The notes below the pieces were generated by a model. It was not told where the DNA came from. It worked only from the letters and a program-made list of their open reading frames with translations, and ran no database searches. 10,879 bases of DNA from positions 1 to 10,879 of the forward strand of contig MNIY01000103.1 of NCBI GenBank assembly GCA_001919995.1, read 5' to 3'. Made by a program: the position numbers and the translations under genes. The DNA comes from Ktedonobacter sp. 13_1_20CM_4_53_11. GTDB taxonomy: Bacteria > Chloroflexota > Ktedonobacteria > Ktedonobacterales > Ktedonobacteraceae. Of the stretch, positions 1 to 5,985 are shown piece after piece; position 1 is the first letter of the stretch; each line of letters begins with the position of its first letter.

Positions 1-150
1 GCCATCGGGCGAGATAGTAGCATCCGTAGCTATTCGTATGTCTTTCAGGTTCGTCTTTGCCGTCACAGGCACGCGCGGGCTGAACTCCGTTCCGTGGGTG
101 GCTTCATCGCGATTGGTATTGCTGTTTGTTTCGATCATGAAATTACGCAT
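1..150 (-). CDS. N-terminal fragment of a possible S9-family peptidase / beta-propeller protein (cut by window edge)
   Basis: The minus strand is open from an ATG at 150 to the window edge, giving 50 residues. The first ~30 are polar and low in complexity. The last stretch reads KDIRIATDATISPDG, which resembles the opening of the propeller in S9 prolyl-oligopeptidase/acylaminoacyl-peptidase proteins and TolB-like PD40 repeats, where an 'SPDG' turn is typical. No catalytic residue lies inside the window, so the peptidase call is an inference from this short motif. A second in-frame ATG at 138 is an alternative start. An AGGAG at 166-170 lies 15 nt before the first ATG, which is too far to decide between them. 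The gene begins 18 bp after the stop of the 222-aa gene and is probably in the same transcript. No signal peptide is visible. Confidence 0.45.
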   Translation of the reverse strand, partial: MRNFMIETNSNTNRDEATHGTEFSPRVPVTAKTNLKDIRIATDATISPDG

Positions 151-168
151 CCATTCTAAGATGTGCTC

Positions 169-837
169 CTATCTCTTTCTGCGATTCTTCTTTCGACCGG
201 CCCTGGCCGTTCTGCCCGGAGTAGGCGGTACTATCTGTATACTGTCTCGTAAATTACTGGGACTTTTACTTGGTTCGCCGGGCAATGGGAGACGCGGCTG
301 TGTTCCTGCCGTGATACCGGCATTGAAAGTTTCCATCCACTCCCGCAGCCCCTCTTCAGTGCTCATATCGAAGCCCTGATCTTTACCCATCATTACGAAC
401 GACTTGGCCATGCCAAAGTTGGCGGGATTACTCATCTCCTCTTTTAGCTCACTTGCTGCTTCGTCATCCAGTATGTTCAGGCAAGCCGCAGCATTCTTCA
501 GATGGAACTCACGCTCTATGAATTTCCAGAAGTACTGCAACTCGCGGATGACCTCGGGTGCTTCGTCCGCTTCCGCTGACACTTTGCGTGGGAAGAGATC
601 AAACAGTATTTCTCGCAGGTCGCCGGGCGACATCGTCGCAGGTGTGACCCCTAAGTAGCTCATGCCGAAATCGACCATCATGTCAGACCAGCCAGGCTCT
701 ATACCTTCGTCTAAAAGTGCCTGTCCTTCGGGTGACTCAAAGAACAACTTTGACAGTTGTTCTTTGTACTGTTCAGCTGCTTTCTCACGTAGCATCCCAT
801 CTCTGTCAAACAACGATTGGCGTATGTTAAATGCCAT
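169..837 (-). CDS. Hypothetical protein, 222 aa, acidic helical body with basic C-terminal tail
   Basis: I do not recognise this family. The start is well fixed: a near-perfect Shine-Dalgarno, GGAGGTGA (complement of 841-848), lies a few bases before the ATG at 837. The protein is soluble in appearance, with no signal peptide or membrane segment. Residues 1-175 look mainly helical and acidic, with stretches such as SPEGQALLDEG, MSYLGVTP and SNPANFGMAKSFVMMG. The last ~45 residues are rich in Pro, Ser and Arg and end in the very basic GRKKNRRKR, which suggests nucleic-acid or acidic-partner binding, although that is inference. Nothing in it resembles an enzyme active site. It is followed after 18 bp by the truncated gene at the left edge, so the two are probably co-transcribed. 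Confidence concerns the existence of the gene, not its role. Confidence 0.85.
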   Translation of the reverse strand: MAFNIRQSLFDRDGMLREKAAEQYKEQLSKLFFESPEGQALLDEGIEPGWSDMMVDFGMSYLGVTPATMSPGDLREILFDLFPRKVSAEADEAPEVIRELQYFWKFIEREFHLKNAAACLNILDDEAASELKEEMSNPANFGMAKSFVMMGKDQGFDMSTEEGLREWMETFNAGITAGTQPRLPLPGEPSKSPSNLRDSIQIVPPTPGRTARAGRKKNRRKR

Positions 838-840
838 ATT

Positions 841-848
841 TCACCTCC
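841..848 (-). promoter_or_regulatory. Strong ribosome binding site of the 222-aa gene
   Basis: The minus strand reads GGAGGTGA just upstream of the ATG at 837, with 6 nt between GGAGG and the start codon. It is the best Shine-Dalgarno in the window and fixes the start against a longer overlapping frame that runs through from 1178. Confidence 0.75.
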
Positions 849-960
849 AAAAAGTAGTGTGCCCTCTTCTATACCTTTATTCATTACAACATGATACCAC
901 TCTTCAAGTGTATCCACCACGTAGTTACCCTTTTCACCTAACGGAAAATCGTTTCCCTTC

Positions 961-990
961 CGGACAAAGCAAAATATAATACGATATAAT
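961..990 (+). promoter_or_regulatory. Candidate sigma70-type promoter for the XdhC-family gene, with tandem -10 boxes
   Basis: A perfect TATAAT at 985-990 is preceded, after an 18-bp spacer, by CGGACA (961-966), which matches 4 of 6 positions of TTGACA. A second perfect TATAAT lies exactly 10 bp upstream at 975-980 but has no good -35. Transcription would start near 997, giving a leader of about 60 nt before the GTG start at 1056. This is seen by eye only, and AT-rich DNA yields such matches easily. Confidence 0.45.
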
Positions 991-1040
991 GAATAAGTAA
1001 AAGTGTCTGGCTTATGAAAACCAGGATGAAGAGCCCTTCT

Positions 1041-1046
1041 AAAGGA
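1041..1046 (+). promoter_or_regulatory. Ribosome binding site of the XdhC-family gene (supports GTG start)
   Basis: AAAGGA lies 9 nt before the GTG at 1056. The ATG at 1047 is followed at once by a stop codon, so it cannot be the start. Confidence 0.6.
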
Positions 1047-1055
1047 ATGTAAAAC

Positions 1056-2225
1056 GTGCGAGAACTTTTTCAGGAACTGGTGCACCAGTTGGAATGTGGA
1101 GAAACCGTCGCCATGGCAACCATTGTCAGGCGCAAAGGCTCGGTACCACGTGAAGTGGGCGCGAAAATGCTCGTCCATCGTGGAGGCAGGATCAGCGGCA
1201 CCGTCGGCGGCGGCTGTGGTGAGGCCGAGGTATGGCGCAGTGCCCTCAACGTCATAGATACACAGCGTCCAAACACCATCCAGGTAGATCTAACCGAAGA
1301 GATAGCCATGGAGAGCCAGGGAGTGTGCGGGGGCATCTTCGATGTCTTTATCCAGCCCTGGTATAGCACCATGCTGCCTGGTCAACCAGCTATGCAAGAA
1401 GTTGCCCTCGCTATCCAGCAGGCGCTCGAAGGTGAACAGGCGATTGTACTGCTCACCGTTGTTGCCGCTGCTGGTCCCTGGCGTACTCACATTGGCCAGC
1501 ATATGCTGGTCCACGAAGGCGGCGCTGCCATAGGTAGCCTGCCAATGGCAGGTATGACGCAAGCCGTACTTACGCCGCAACTTGTCGAGAGCGCTCAACG
1601 TGCTATATCCGCGGGCAAACCCCACATCGAAAAAATAACTGGCCCTGAAAACAACTGGGCAGACATATTTGTTGAGCCGTTTCTGCCTCGCCCGGTGCTT
1701 CTTATTGCGGGTGCTGGCCATATTGCCGCGCCACTGGCCTCAATCGCTCACCTCATGAATTACTCTGTCAGCGTCACCGATGATCGTGCTTCGTTCGCCA
1801 GCCGGGAGCGTTTCCCGGACGCCAAACGCTTATTAGTAGGTAATATCGAAGAGGCGTTGCGCAATTACCCCATCACTCCGCGTACGCACATTGTCCTTGT
1901 TACTCGCGCTCACGCGCATGATGTACAGGGTCTGCGCGCCATCATTGACTCCCCTGCCGCCTATATCGGTATGATCGGCAGCCAGCGCCGCGTCTGGGCC
2001 GTCTTCAAACTCCTGCACGAAGAGGGGATTCCCCCCGAAAAACTGCTGCGTGTACGTGCCCCTATTGGCCTTGACCTCGGCGGAAGCACACCAGAAGAGA
2101 TTGCCCTTTGCATTATGGCGGAGATCACTATGCTGCGTCATGGAGGTTCTGGTGTCGCCATGTCTGAATCCCTGCGCTCGCGATACCTGGAACGTTTAAA
2201 GAAACTGGACCTGGAAGTAGAATAA
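1056..2225 (+). CDS. XdhC/CoxI-family molybdenum-enzyme maturation factor
   Basis: The 389-aa product has both halves of the XdhC/CoxI family. In the N-terminal half are GSVPREVGAKMLV (residues 28-40), GTVGGGCGEAEV (48-59) and GVCGG (89-93), with cysteines at 54 and 91. In the C-terminal half a Rossmann-type fold starts at VLLIAGAGHIAAPLA (214-228), followed by VTDDR, YIGMIGSQRR (303-312) and IGLDLGGSTPEEIA (337-350). Family members bind molybdenum cofactor and help to insert or sulfurate it in xanthine dehydrogenase or CO dehydrogenase type enzymes; the cytoplasmic location is inferred from the lack of a signal or membrane segment. The start is GTG with a fitting AAAGGA. No large, medium or small subunit of a molybdenum hydroxylase lies within the window, so its client enzyme is unknown. 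The gene is convergent with the kinase gene, 9 bp away. Length is in the usual range for two-domain members. Confidence 0.9.
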   Translation: MRELFQELVHQLECGETVAMATIVRRKGSVPREVGAKMLVHRGGRISGTVGGGCGEAEVWRSALNVIDTQRPNTIQVDLTEEIAMESQGVCGGIFDVFIQPWYSTMLPGQPAMQEVALAIQQALEGEQAIVLLTVVAAAGPWRTHIGQHMLVHEGGAAIGSLPMAGMTQAVLTPQLVESAQRAISAGKPHIEKITGPENNWADIFVEPFLPRPVLLIAGAGHIAAPLASIAHLMNYSVSVTDDRASFASRERFPDAKRLLVGNIEEALRNYPITPRTHIVLVTRAHAHDVQGLRAIIDSPAAYIGMIGSQRRVWAVFKLLHEEGIPPEKLLRVRAPIGLDLGGSTPEEIALCIMAEITMLRHGGSGVAMSESLRSRYLERLKKLDLEVE

Positions 2226-2234
2226 AAGCCCGGC

Positions 2235-3995
2235 TCAGTTCAGCAGCCCCCACGGCCTGGCACGGCGTCGAGCTTTCTGCGCCTCCTGGGGGTTGCCCAA
2301 TACCTCGTAGACATCTGCTTTCAATGTCCAGGCGCGAGCGTAGCTGCGATCCATCTCTGTTGCCTCATTCAGGGCGTCCAACGCCGCCCGGTTATGTCCC
2401 AGGCGAATCAACGCCTCCGCCTTGTTACACCATGCCACCGCGCTTCGCGGGTTTTCACGGAGCGCGTACGTATAGGCCTCGACGGCACCCTGAAAATCAT
2501 GCAGGCAGGAGCGGGCATTCCCCAGGCCATTCCACGATTGGAAACTCTTTGGATCGTAGATCAGCGCCTGCTCGTAAGAAGCGATCGCTTCTCCTGGCAT
2601 ATTCATATCCAGCTGCGCATCGGCCTTTCCGTTCCACGCCGGCACATAGTGTGGATCGATCGATAGCGCTCGCTCGAAATGCACCAGCGCTTGCTGGTAG
2701 CGCTGGAGACGGTTTAACACCAGTCCCGCGCTAACCCACACGATAGCATTGCTTGGGTCAATCTCCGTCGCCCGCTGGTAAGCTTCCAGCGCTTTTTTAT
2801 AGTTCCCCTGGTTGTAGAGTGTCGTGCCTTTGCCATTCCACGCGTAGAAGTTGCGCGGTTCCATACGCAGGGCTTCTTCATAGGCCTGCAAGGCCTGTGA
2901 GTATTGTTGCTGTTTTCTCAATTCGTCACCCTCCAGGCATTTCTCACGGGCACCTGTTGTATTAGCCTGTGACCTGATTGCTGGCTGACGACCTGAGTTA
3001 TCGTTTTTCCCCCCTGACTGGACAGCAGGTAAGGCTGGACTGGAGACACCCTGCGCAGCAGGGGTGTTGCCCGGAGTAGGATAGGGTGTCTGAGGGAGAG
3101 AAATGAATATCTTGGAGATCGGACGACATGCCAGGTCGAATGCCTGCATAAACTCCAATATTTCGTTGAACCGCTCTTCTGGCCTGTTTGCCAGCGCGCG
3201 CAATACCACGGCATCCAATGTAGTTGGCAGGTCGGTGTTGAGGACAGAGGGCCTGGGAATAGCGCTGCCTAGCGAATCGAGTGGATGATAGCCCGTCAGC
3301 ATCTCGTACAGCACAACGGCGCAGCCATACTGGTCACTACGCGGATCAACGATACCGCTAGTCTGTTCAGGAGCCATATAGCCCACTGTTCCTCTGACCG
3401 TGATTGTCTTCCCAACCGTGGCGCCAGGCTCCAGGGAGCGAGCAATACCGAAATCTGTAATTACCAGGCGACCGTCTTCTGGATGAATCAGAATGTTTTC
3501 AGGTTTGATATCACGGTGAATCACCGGCCTTGGCCTGGTATGCGCATAGTGGAGCGCGCTGACAAGCTGGTGAAAATTGCTCATGGTTTCAGATGCAGGC
3601 AGGGGACCATTCGCTTTTGCAAGCCTTGTACGTAAAGAGCCAGCAGTGTAGAGAGGCATAATCAGGTAGACACTTGGACCGTCTTTACCATAGTCAAGTA
3701 CCGGCGCGATGTTTGGGTGATCAAGTGTCGCAGCGATGCGCGCTTCACGCAGAAAATGCTCGTGTTCACTGTGCGTCGTCTTACTTGGGAGCAGCACCTT
3801 AATCGCGATACGACGAGAAAGGTTCTGGTCAATTCCGTGAAAGACTGCAGCGTAGCCGCCCTTGCTGAGTAAGGCATGTATTCTATAGCGACCAGCCAGT
3901 GCAGTGTTCAATAAAGGTAGCGCACACGCCCGACAAAATAGATCGCTGTCCCGATTCTCATAGCCGCAGTCAACCTGATCGGCGCAGCGTTTCAA
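2235..3995 (-). CDS. Zinc-ribbon Ser/Thr protein kinase with C-terminal TPR domain
   Basis: This is a Hanks-type Ser/Thr kinase of 586 aa. Using the TTG start at 3995, it opens with a four-cysteine zinc ribbon (C4, C10, C21, C24). The kinase domain covers about residues 35-300: glycine-rich loop LLSKGGYAAVFHG, AIKVL lysine K66, helix-C glutamate E84, HRDIKPENIL with catalytic D162, DFG at 181-183, and activation segment GTVGYMAPEQ. All catalytic residues are present and it is an RD kinase, so it should be active. A Pro/Ser/Gln-rich linker (about 300-345) leads to seven TPR units to the C-terminus, each with a conserved Trp near its start. There is no membrane segment, so it is cytosolic, unlike PknB-type receptors. 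The frame stays open to another TTG at 4025, but 3995 is preferred because AGGAG (4004-4008) lies 8 nt upstream of it and because it aligns the ribbon with that of the upstream gene. It is probably co-transcribed with that gene. Confidence 0.92.
   Translation of the reverse strand: MKRCADQVDCGYENRDSDLFCRACALPLLNTALAGRYRIHALLSKGGYAAVFHGIDQNLSRRIAIKVLLPSKTTHSEHEHFLREARIAATLDHPNIAPVLDYGKDGPSVYLIMPLYTAGSLRTRLAKANGPLPASETMSNFHQLVSALHYAHTRPRPVIHRDIKPENILIHPEDGRLVITDFGIARSLEPGATVGKTITVRGTVGYMAPEQTSGIVDPRSDQYGCAVVLYEMLTGYHPLDSLGSAIPRPSVLNTDLPTTLDAVVLRALANRPEERFNEILEFMQAFDLACRPISKIFISLPQTPYPTPGNTPAAQGVSSPALPAVQSGGKNDNSGRQPAIRSQANTTGAREKCLEGDELRKQQQYSQALQAYEEALRMEPRNFYAWNGKGTTLYNQGNYKKALEAYQRATEIDPSNAIVWVSAGLVLNRLQRYQQALVHFERALSIDPHYVPAWNGKADAQLDMNMPGEAIASYEQALIYDPKSFQSWNGLGNARSCLHDFQGAVEAYTYALRENPRSAVAWCNKAEALIRLGHNRAALDALNEATEMDRSYARAWTLKADVYEVLGNPQEAQKARRRARPWGLLN
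2238..2960 (-). repeat. DNA encoding seven TPR units in the kinase
   Basis: The protein repeats in 34-residue (102-bp) steps, with recurring AW..KG near the start and YEEALRMEP / YQRATEIDP / FERALSIDP-like ends. The units are divergent at DNA level. TPR arrays usually mediate protein-protein contacts. Confidence 0.85.
3906..3995 (-). other. Encoded N-terminal zinc ribbon of the kinase
   Basis: Four cysteines with spacing C-x5-C-x10-C-x2-C, the last pair in FCRACALPL, followed directly by the kinase start (GRYRIHALL). The layout fits a structural zinc ribbon. The same spacing occurs in the neighbouring protein. Confidence 0.65.
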
Positions 3996-4003
3996 TATGC
4001 ACT

Positions 4004-4008
4004 CTCCT
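4004..4008 (-). promoter_or_regulatory. Ribosome binding site that decides the kinase start
   Basis: The minus strand reads AGAGGAGAG here, and AGGAG ends 8 nt before the TTG at 3995. No comparable site precedes the upstream TTG at 4025. Confidence 0.65.
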
Positions 4009-4029
4009 CTACTAAAGTTGCTCAAGCAT

Positions 4030-5616
4030 TTATGTTGCCACTCGCCCTGCTTGCCGTTCTAACGTTTGCGCCCACGCGTGGCAGGAGCGAGCTTCCTGTC
4101 CCCTGCCCAGCTGTTCCAGTACGACCGCCTTATTATACCAGGCATCAGGCTCCTCTGGAGCAAATGAAGTCGCCTGATCTAATGCCGCCAATGCTTCGTT
4201 GAAGCGATTGAGTGCAAAAAGGGCCAATCCCTTATTATTCCAGGCAGCGATATAATGTAAATCGACGGAGAGGGCACGGTCAAATGCCACCAGTGCCTCT
4301 TCATGCCGTCCTAACTCGTGCAGCAAGCTACCCTTGTTGTACCATGCGGAAATCAGGCCTTCGTCATAATCAAGCGCATGATCATAGGACTCTAGCGCGT
4401 CTTCAAACATATGCAATGCCGCCAGTACGTTCCCTCGATTATACCACGTGGCCGCCAATGTTGGGTCAAGCGAAAGCGCGCGATCATAACTTGCCAGCGC
4501 CTCCGCAAAGCGTCTCATGTCCCGCAAATCGTTTCCTCTATCAAACCATGCTGTGGCATTTTGTGGGTCCAGCCATGTCGCTCTTTCATGCATCGACATG
4601 GCCTCGTCGGGCTTCTTCATCCGCCGCAGAATATTCCCCTTTGTATCCCAGAGCGATGCGTTATTGCTTTCTAACTCAAGTGCGCGATCAATGGCTATCA
4701 ATGCGTCGTTGTAGCGATGGATGCTATAGAGTGTGTCGCTCATTGCCTGCCAGATAACGCATTGTCTGGGATCAAGCACCAGGGCCTGGTCGAATGCCAT
4801 CAGAGCCTCTTGTGTTTGCCCTTGCTCGGCAAGCGTCATGCCGCGTCCGCTCCAGGCAAATGCATAGTTTGGGTCATGTAGCAGGGCCTGGTCATAGCAA
4901 TACATCTCTTCGTCGAAGCGTTGTAGCTCATGTAAAACATTTGCACGTGAATTCCATAAATCGGGATCGTTGGGATTGAGCGAGAGAGCATGATCGAAGG
5001 CCAGCAACGCTTCCTCGGCTCGTCCCACGTGTAGCAATGTCGCCCCTTTACCACTCCATGCCTCCATCGATAAGTTATCTTGAGTCGTGGCGGCCTCATA
5101 TGCCTTCAGCGCCTCATCATAACGTGCCAATTCATAAAGTCGGTTGCCCTCTGCTAACCAATTATATGCCTGCTGCTGTACATTCTGTCTGGTCGTACGT
5201 GGTGTCATGGCAGGGGTAGCCTGGCCAGCAGCCTCATTTGCGCTTTCTGCCACAGACTCCGACTTCACCAAAAAAGCTACCGGCCCATCCTTTCCAAAGT
5301 CCGTCACATAGATACTACCAGGTTCCTGGGTGTGCTTAGAGAGTGATAGCGCCAGTTCCGCATCCTGCAGAAAGTTCTCTCGTTCTGCTTGTGTGCTCTG
5401 TCTCGGACGGAGTACCCGTAATGTAACACCCTGGTCATTATGACGATCTGTGGCACGTAATGTTACCGTTGAATGGTCGTTGCTGGTAAATGCCTGAACC
5501 TCGTAGCGACCTTGCACCAGTGTTCCTTGCAGCGGAATTCCGCATCGTGTGCAGAAGCGAGCATTCTCTCGATTAAGATAATTGCAGCCTTCGGTATCCA
5601 AACACAGCATCCCCAT
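4030..5616 (-). CDS. Zinc-ribbon, N-lobe-only pseudokinase with 11 TPR repeats
   Basis: The 528-aa product begins with a four-cysteine zinc ribbon (C5, C11, C22, C25). Residues 36-120 align by eye with the N-lobe of the neighbouring kinase: GRYEVQAF against GRYRIHAL, TLRVLRP against AIKVLLP, ENFLQDAELA against EHFLREARIA, and DFGKDGPVAFLV against DYGKDGPSVYLI. The glycine loop is lost, the ATP-binding lysine position is Arg (R68), and the helix-C Glu is replaced. After a short Ala/Thr/Gln-rich linker the chain passes straight into 11 TPR units (about 150-524), with no C-lobe: no HRD, DFG or APE. It cannot be a kinase. It is probably a scaffold or adaptor, perhaps for the kinase encoded just downstream in the same transcript. 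ATG at 5610 is an alternative start, better spaced from AGAGG than the ATG at 5616. There is no membrane segment. Confidence 0.9.
   Translation of the reverse strand: MGMLCLDTEGCNYLNRENARFCTRCGIPLQGTLVQGRYEVQAFTSNDHSTVTLRATDRHNDQGVTLRVLRPRQSTQAERENFLQDAELALSLSKHTQEPGSIYVTDFGKDGPVAFLVKSESVAESANEAAGQATPAMTPRTTRQNVQQQAYNWLAEGNRLYELARYDEALKAYEAATTQDNLSMEAWSGKGATLLHVGRAEEALLAFDHALSLNPNDPDLWNSRANVLHELQRFDEEMYCYDQALLHDPNYAFAWSGRGMTLAEQGQTQEALMAFDQALVLDPRQCVIWQAMSDTLYSIHRYNDALIAIDRALELESNNASLWDTKGNILRRMKKPDEAMSMHERATWLDPQNATAWFDRGNDLRDMRRFAEALASYDRALSLDPTLAATWYNRGNVLAALHMFEDALESYDHALDYDEGLISAWYNKGSLLHELGRHEEALVAFDRALSVDLHYIAAWNNKGLALFALNRFNEALAALDQATSFAPEEPDAWYNKAVVLEQLGRGQEARSCHAWAQTLERQAGRVAT
4045..5169 (-). 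repeat. DNA encoding eleven tandem TPR units
   Basis: Eleven successive 34-residue units (102 bp each) run without interruption. Most contain a Trp at the fourth position (MEAW, PDLW, AFAW, CVIW, ASLW, ATAW, AATW, ISAW, IAAW, PDAW) and end near a DP or equivalent. The units are diverged rather than recently duplicated. Confidence 0.9.
5257..5511 (-). other. Encoded degenerate kinase N-lobe
   Basis: This part of the TPR protein retains recognisable strand and helix-C positions of a Hanks kinase N-lobe, ending at the hinge (AFLVKSE). It lacks a glycine-rich loop and the catalytic lysine. The paralogous kinase continues with its C-lobe at this point, whereas here an unrelated linker follows. 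Confidence 0.7.
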
Positions 5617-5693
5617 TGGCCTCTTTTCCCCCTTTCTCCCCTTCTTTAACCTGTACCTGCATAGTAGCCTGCTTGGTCAATTTACCTTTCTCT

Positions 5694-5723
5694 ACTGTAG
5701 CGAAAAGCACGTTGCTTTGTCAA
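5694..5723 (-). promoter_or_regulatory. Promoter of the TPR/kinase unit
   Basis: On the minus strand, a perfect TTGACA (complement of 5718-5723) is followed after 18 bp by TACAGT (complement of 5694-5699), which matches 4 of 6 positions of the -10 consensus. Transcription would start near 5687, about 70 nt before the first ATG. Confidence 0.6.
5704..5718. promoter_or_regulatory. Perfect palindrome in the -35/-10 spacer: operator candidate
   Basis: AAAGCA-CGT-TGCTTT is an exact 6+6 inverted repeat with a 3-bp centre. It lies between the -35 and -10 of the minus-strand promoter, overlapping the -35 by one base. A protein bound here would be expected to block or reshape the promoter. The binding protein is unknown. 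Confidence 0.45.
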
Positions 5724-5741
5724 TACAAATTGAACGTACAT

Positions 5742-5771
5742 GTGACCTGATATACCATGCGTTGATATATT
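5742..5771 (+). promoter_or_regulatory. Weak promoter candidate for the response regulator / histidine kinase pair
   Basis: GTGACC (5742-5747, 4 of 6 match) and TATATT (5766-5771, 5 of 6 match) are separated by 18 bp. Initiation near 5778 would give a leader of about 208 nt. Other promoters closer to the gene cannot be excluded. Confidence 0.3.
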
Positions 5772-5985
5772 GTGTAACGCGATTTGGGTCGGTTTTCAGA
5801 AAGCATCTTCATTGGATTTTTAAGGAACAGGGACTTGCTCTCGCCATCAATGCCTGTCATAATGGTTGCATAAGCAGAATTGCGGTAGCATATGTCGGTG
5901 CCGTTGGTTATAGCATGTACATTAACATAGACAATCTAAAGGCGCGAAAATCGCAATAACTGCTGAAAAGAGAGATATAGACGGT

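Larger units (their letters stand above)
838..1055. other. Divergent intergenic region between the 222-aa gene and xdhC-family gene
   Basis: These 218 bp separate two genes transcribed away from each other, so both promoters should lie here. The segment at 971-1000 is very AT-rich and contains two TATAAT hexamers. A perfect short inverted repeat, GGAAA-ATCG-TTTCC (943-956), lies just upstream of the plus-strand promoter candidate. For the minus strand only a poor match is visible (TATATT complementing 973-978, with TTACTT complementing 995-1000). The minus strand is also open in another frame across 838-960, which I do not accept as a gene. Confidence 0.6.
5617..5985. other. Divergent regulatory region between the TPR/kinase unit and the two-component pair
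   Basis: This 369-bp region carries no convincing gene. It holds a good minus-strand promoter (5694-5723), a palindrome inside that promoter (5704-5718), a plus-strand promoter candidate (5742-5771) and a loose inverted repeat GCGTT-N12-AACGC (5759-5780) overlapping the plus -10. From about 5785 to 5960 nothing further stands out. The leader of the response regulator would be long, about 200 nt, if the plus promoter is right. Confidence 0.6.

Noticed and set aside
711..1178. Minus-strand frame of 155 codons across the divergent region, with a protein-like stretch at 838-960
   Set aside because: It overlaps both the XdhC-family gene and the first 127 bp of the 222-aa gene, has no fitting start signal, and its two ends read as shadow sequence.
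2226..2260. Possible bidirectional terminator between the convergent XdhC and kinase genes
   Set aside because: Only a 4-bp stem (GGCT/AGCC) with a 9-nt loop is visible before TTTTATT on the minus strand, and AGCCCGGCT has a one-base centre that cannot loop.
4045..5169. Tandem 102-bp periodicity as a satellite or CRISPR-like array
   Set aside because: The period is 34 codons of a TPR array; units are diverged in DNA and there are no identical repeats with unique spacers.
5582..5959. Plus-strand 125-codon frame in the divergent region
   Set aside because: It begins antisense to the TPR gene, has no ribosome binding site, covers both promoters and resembles no family.
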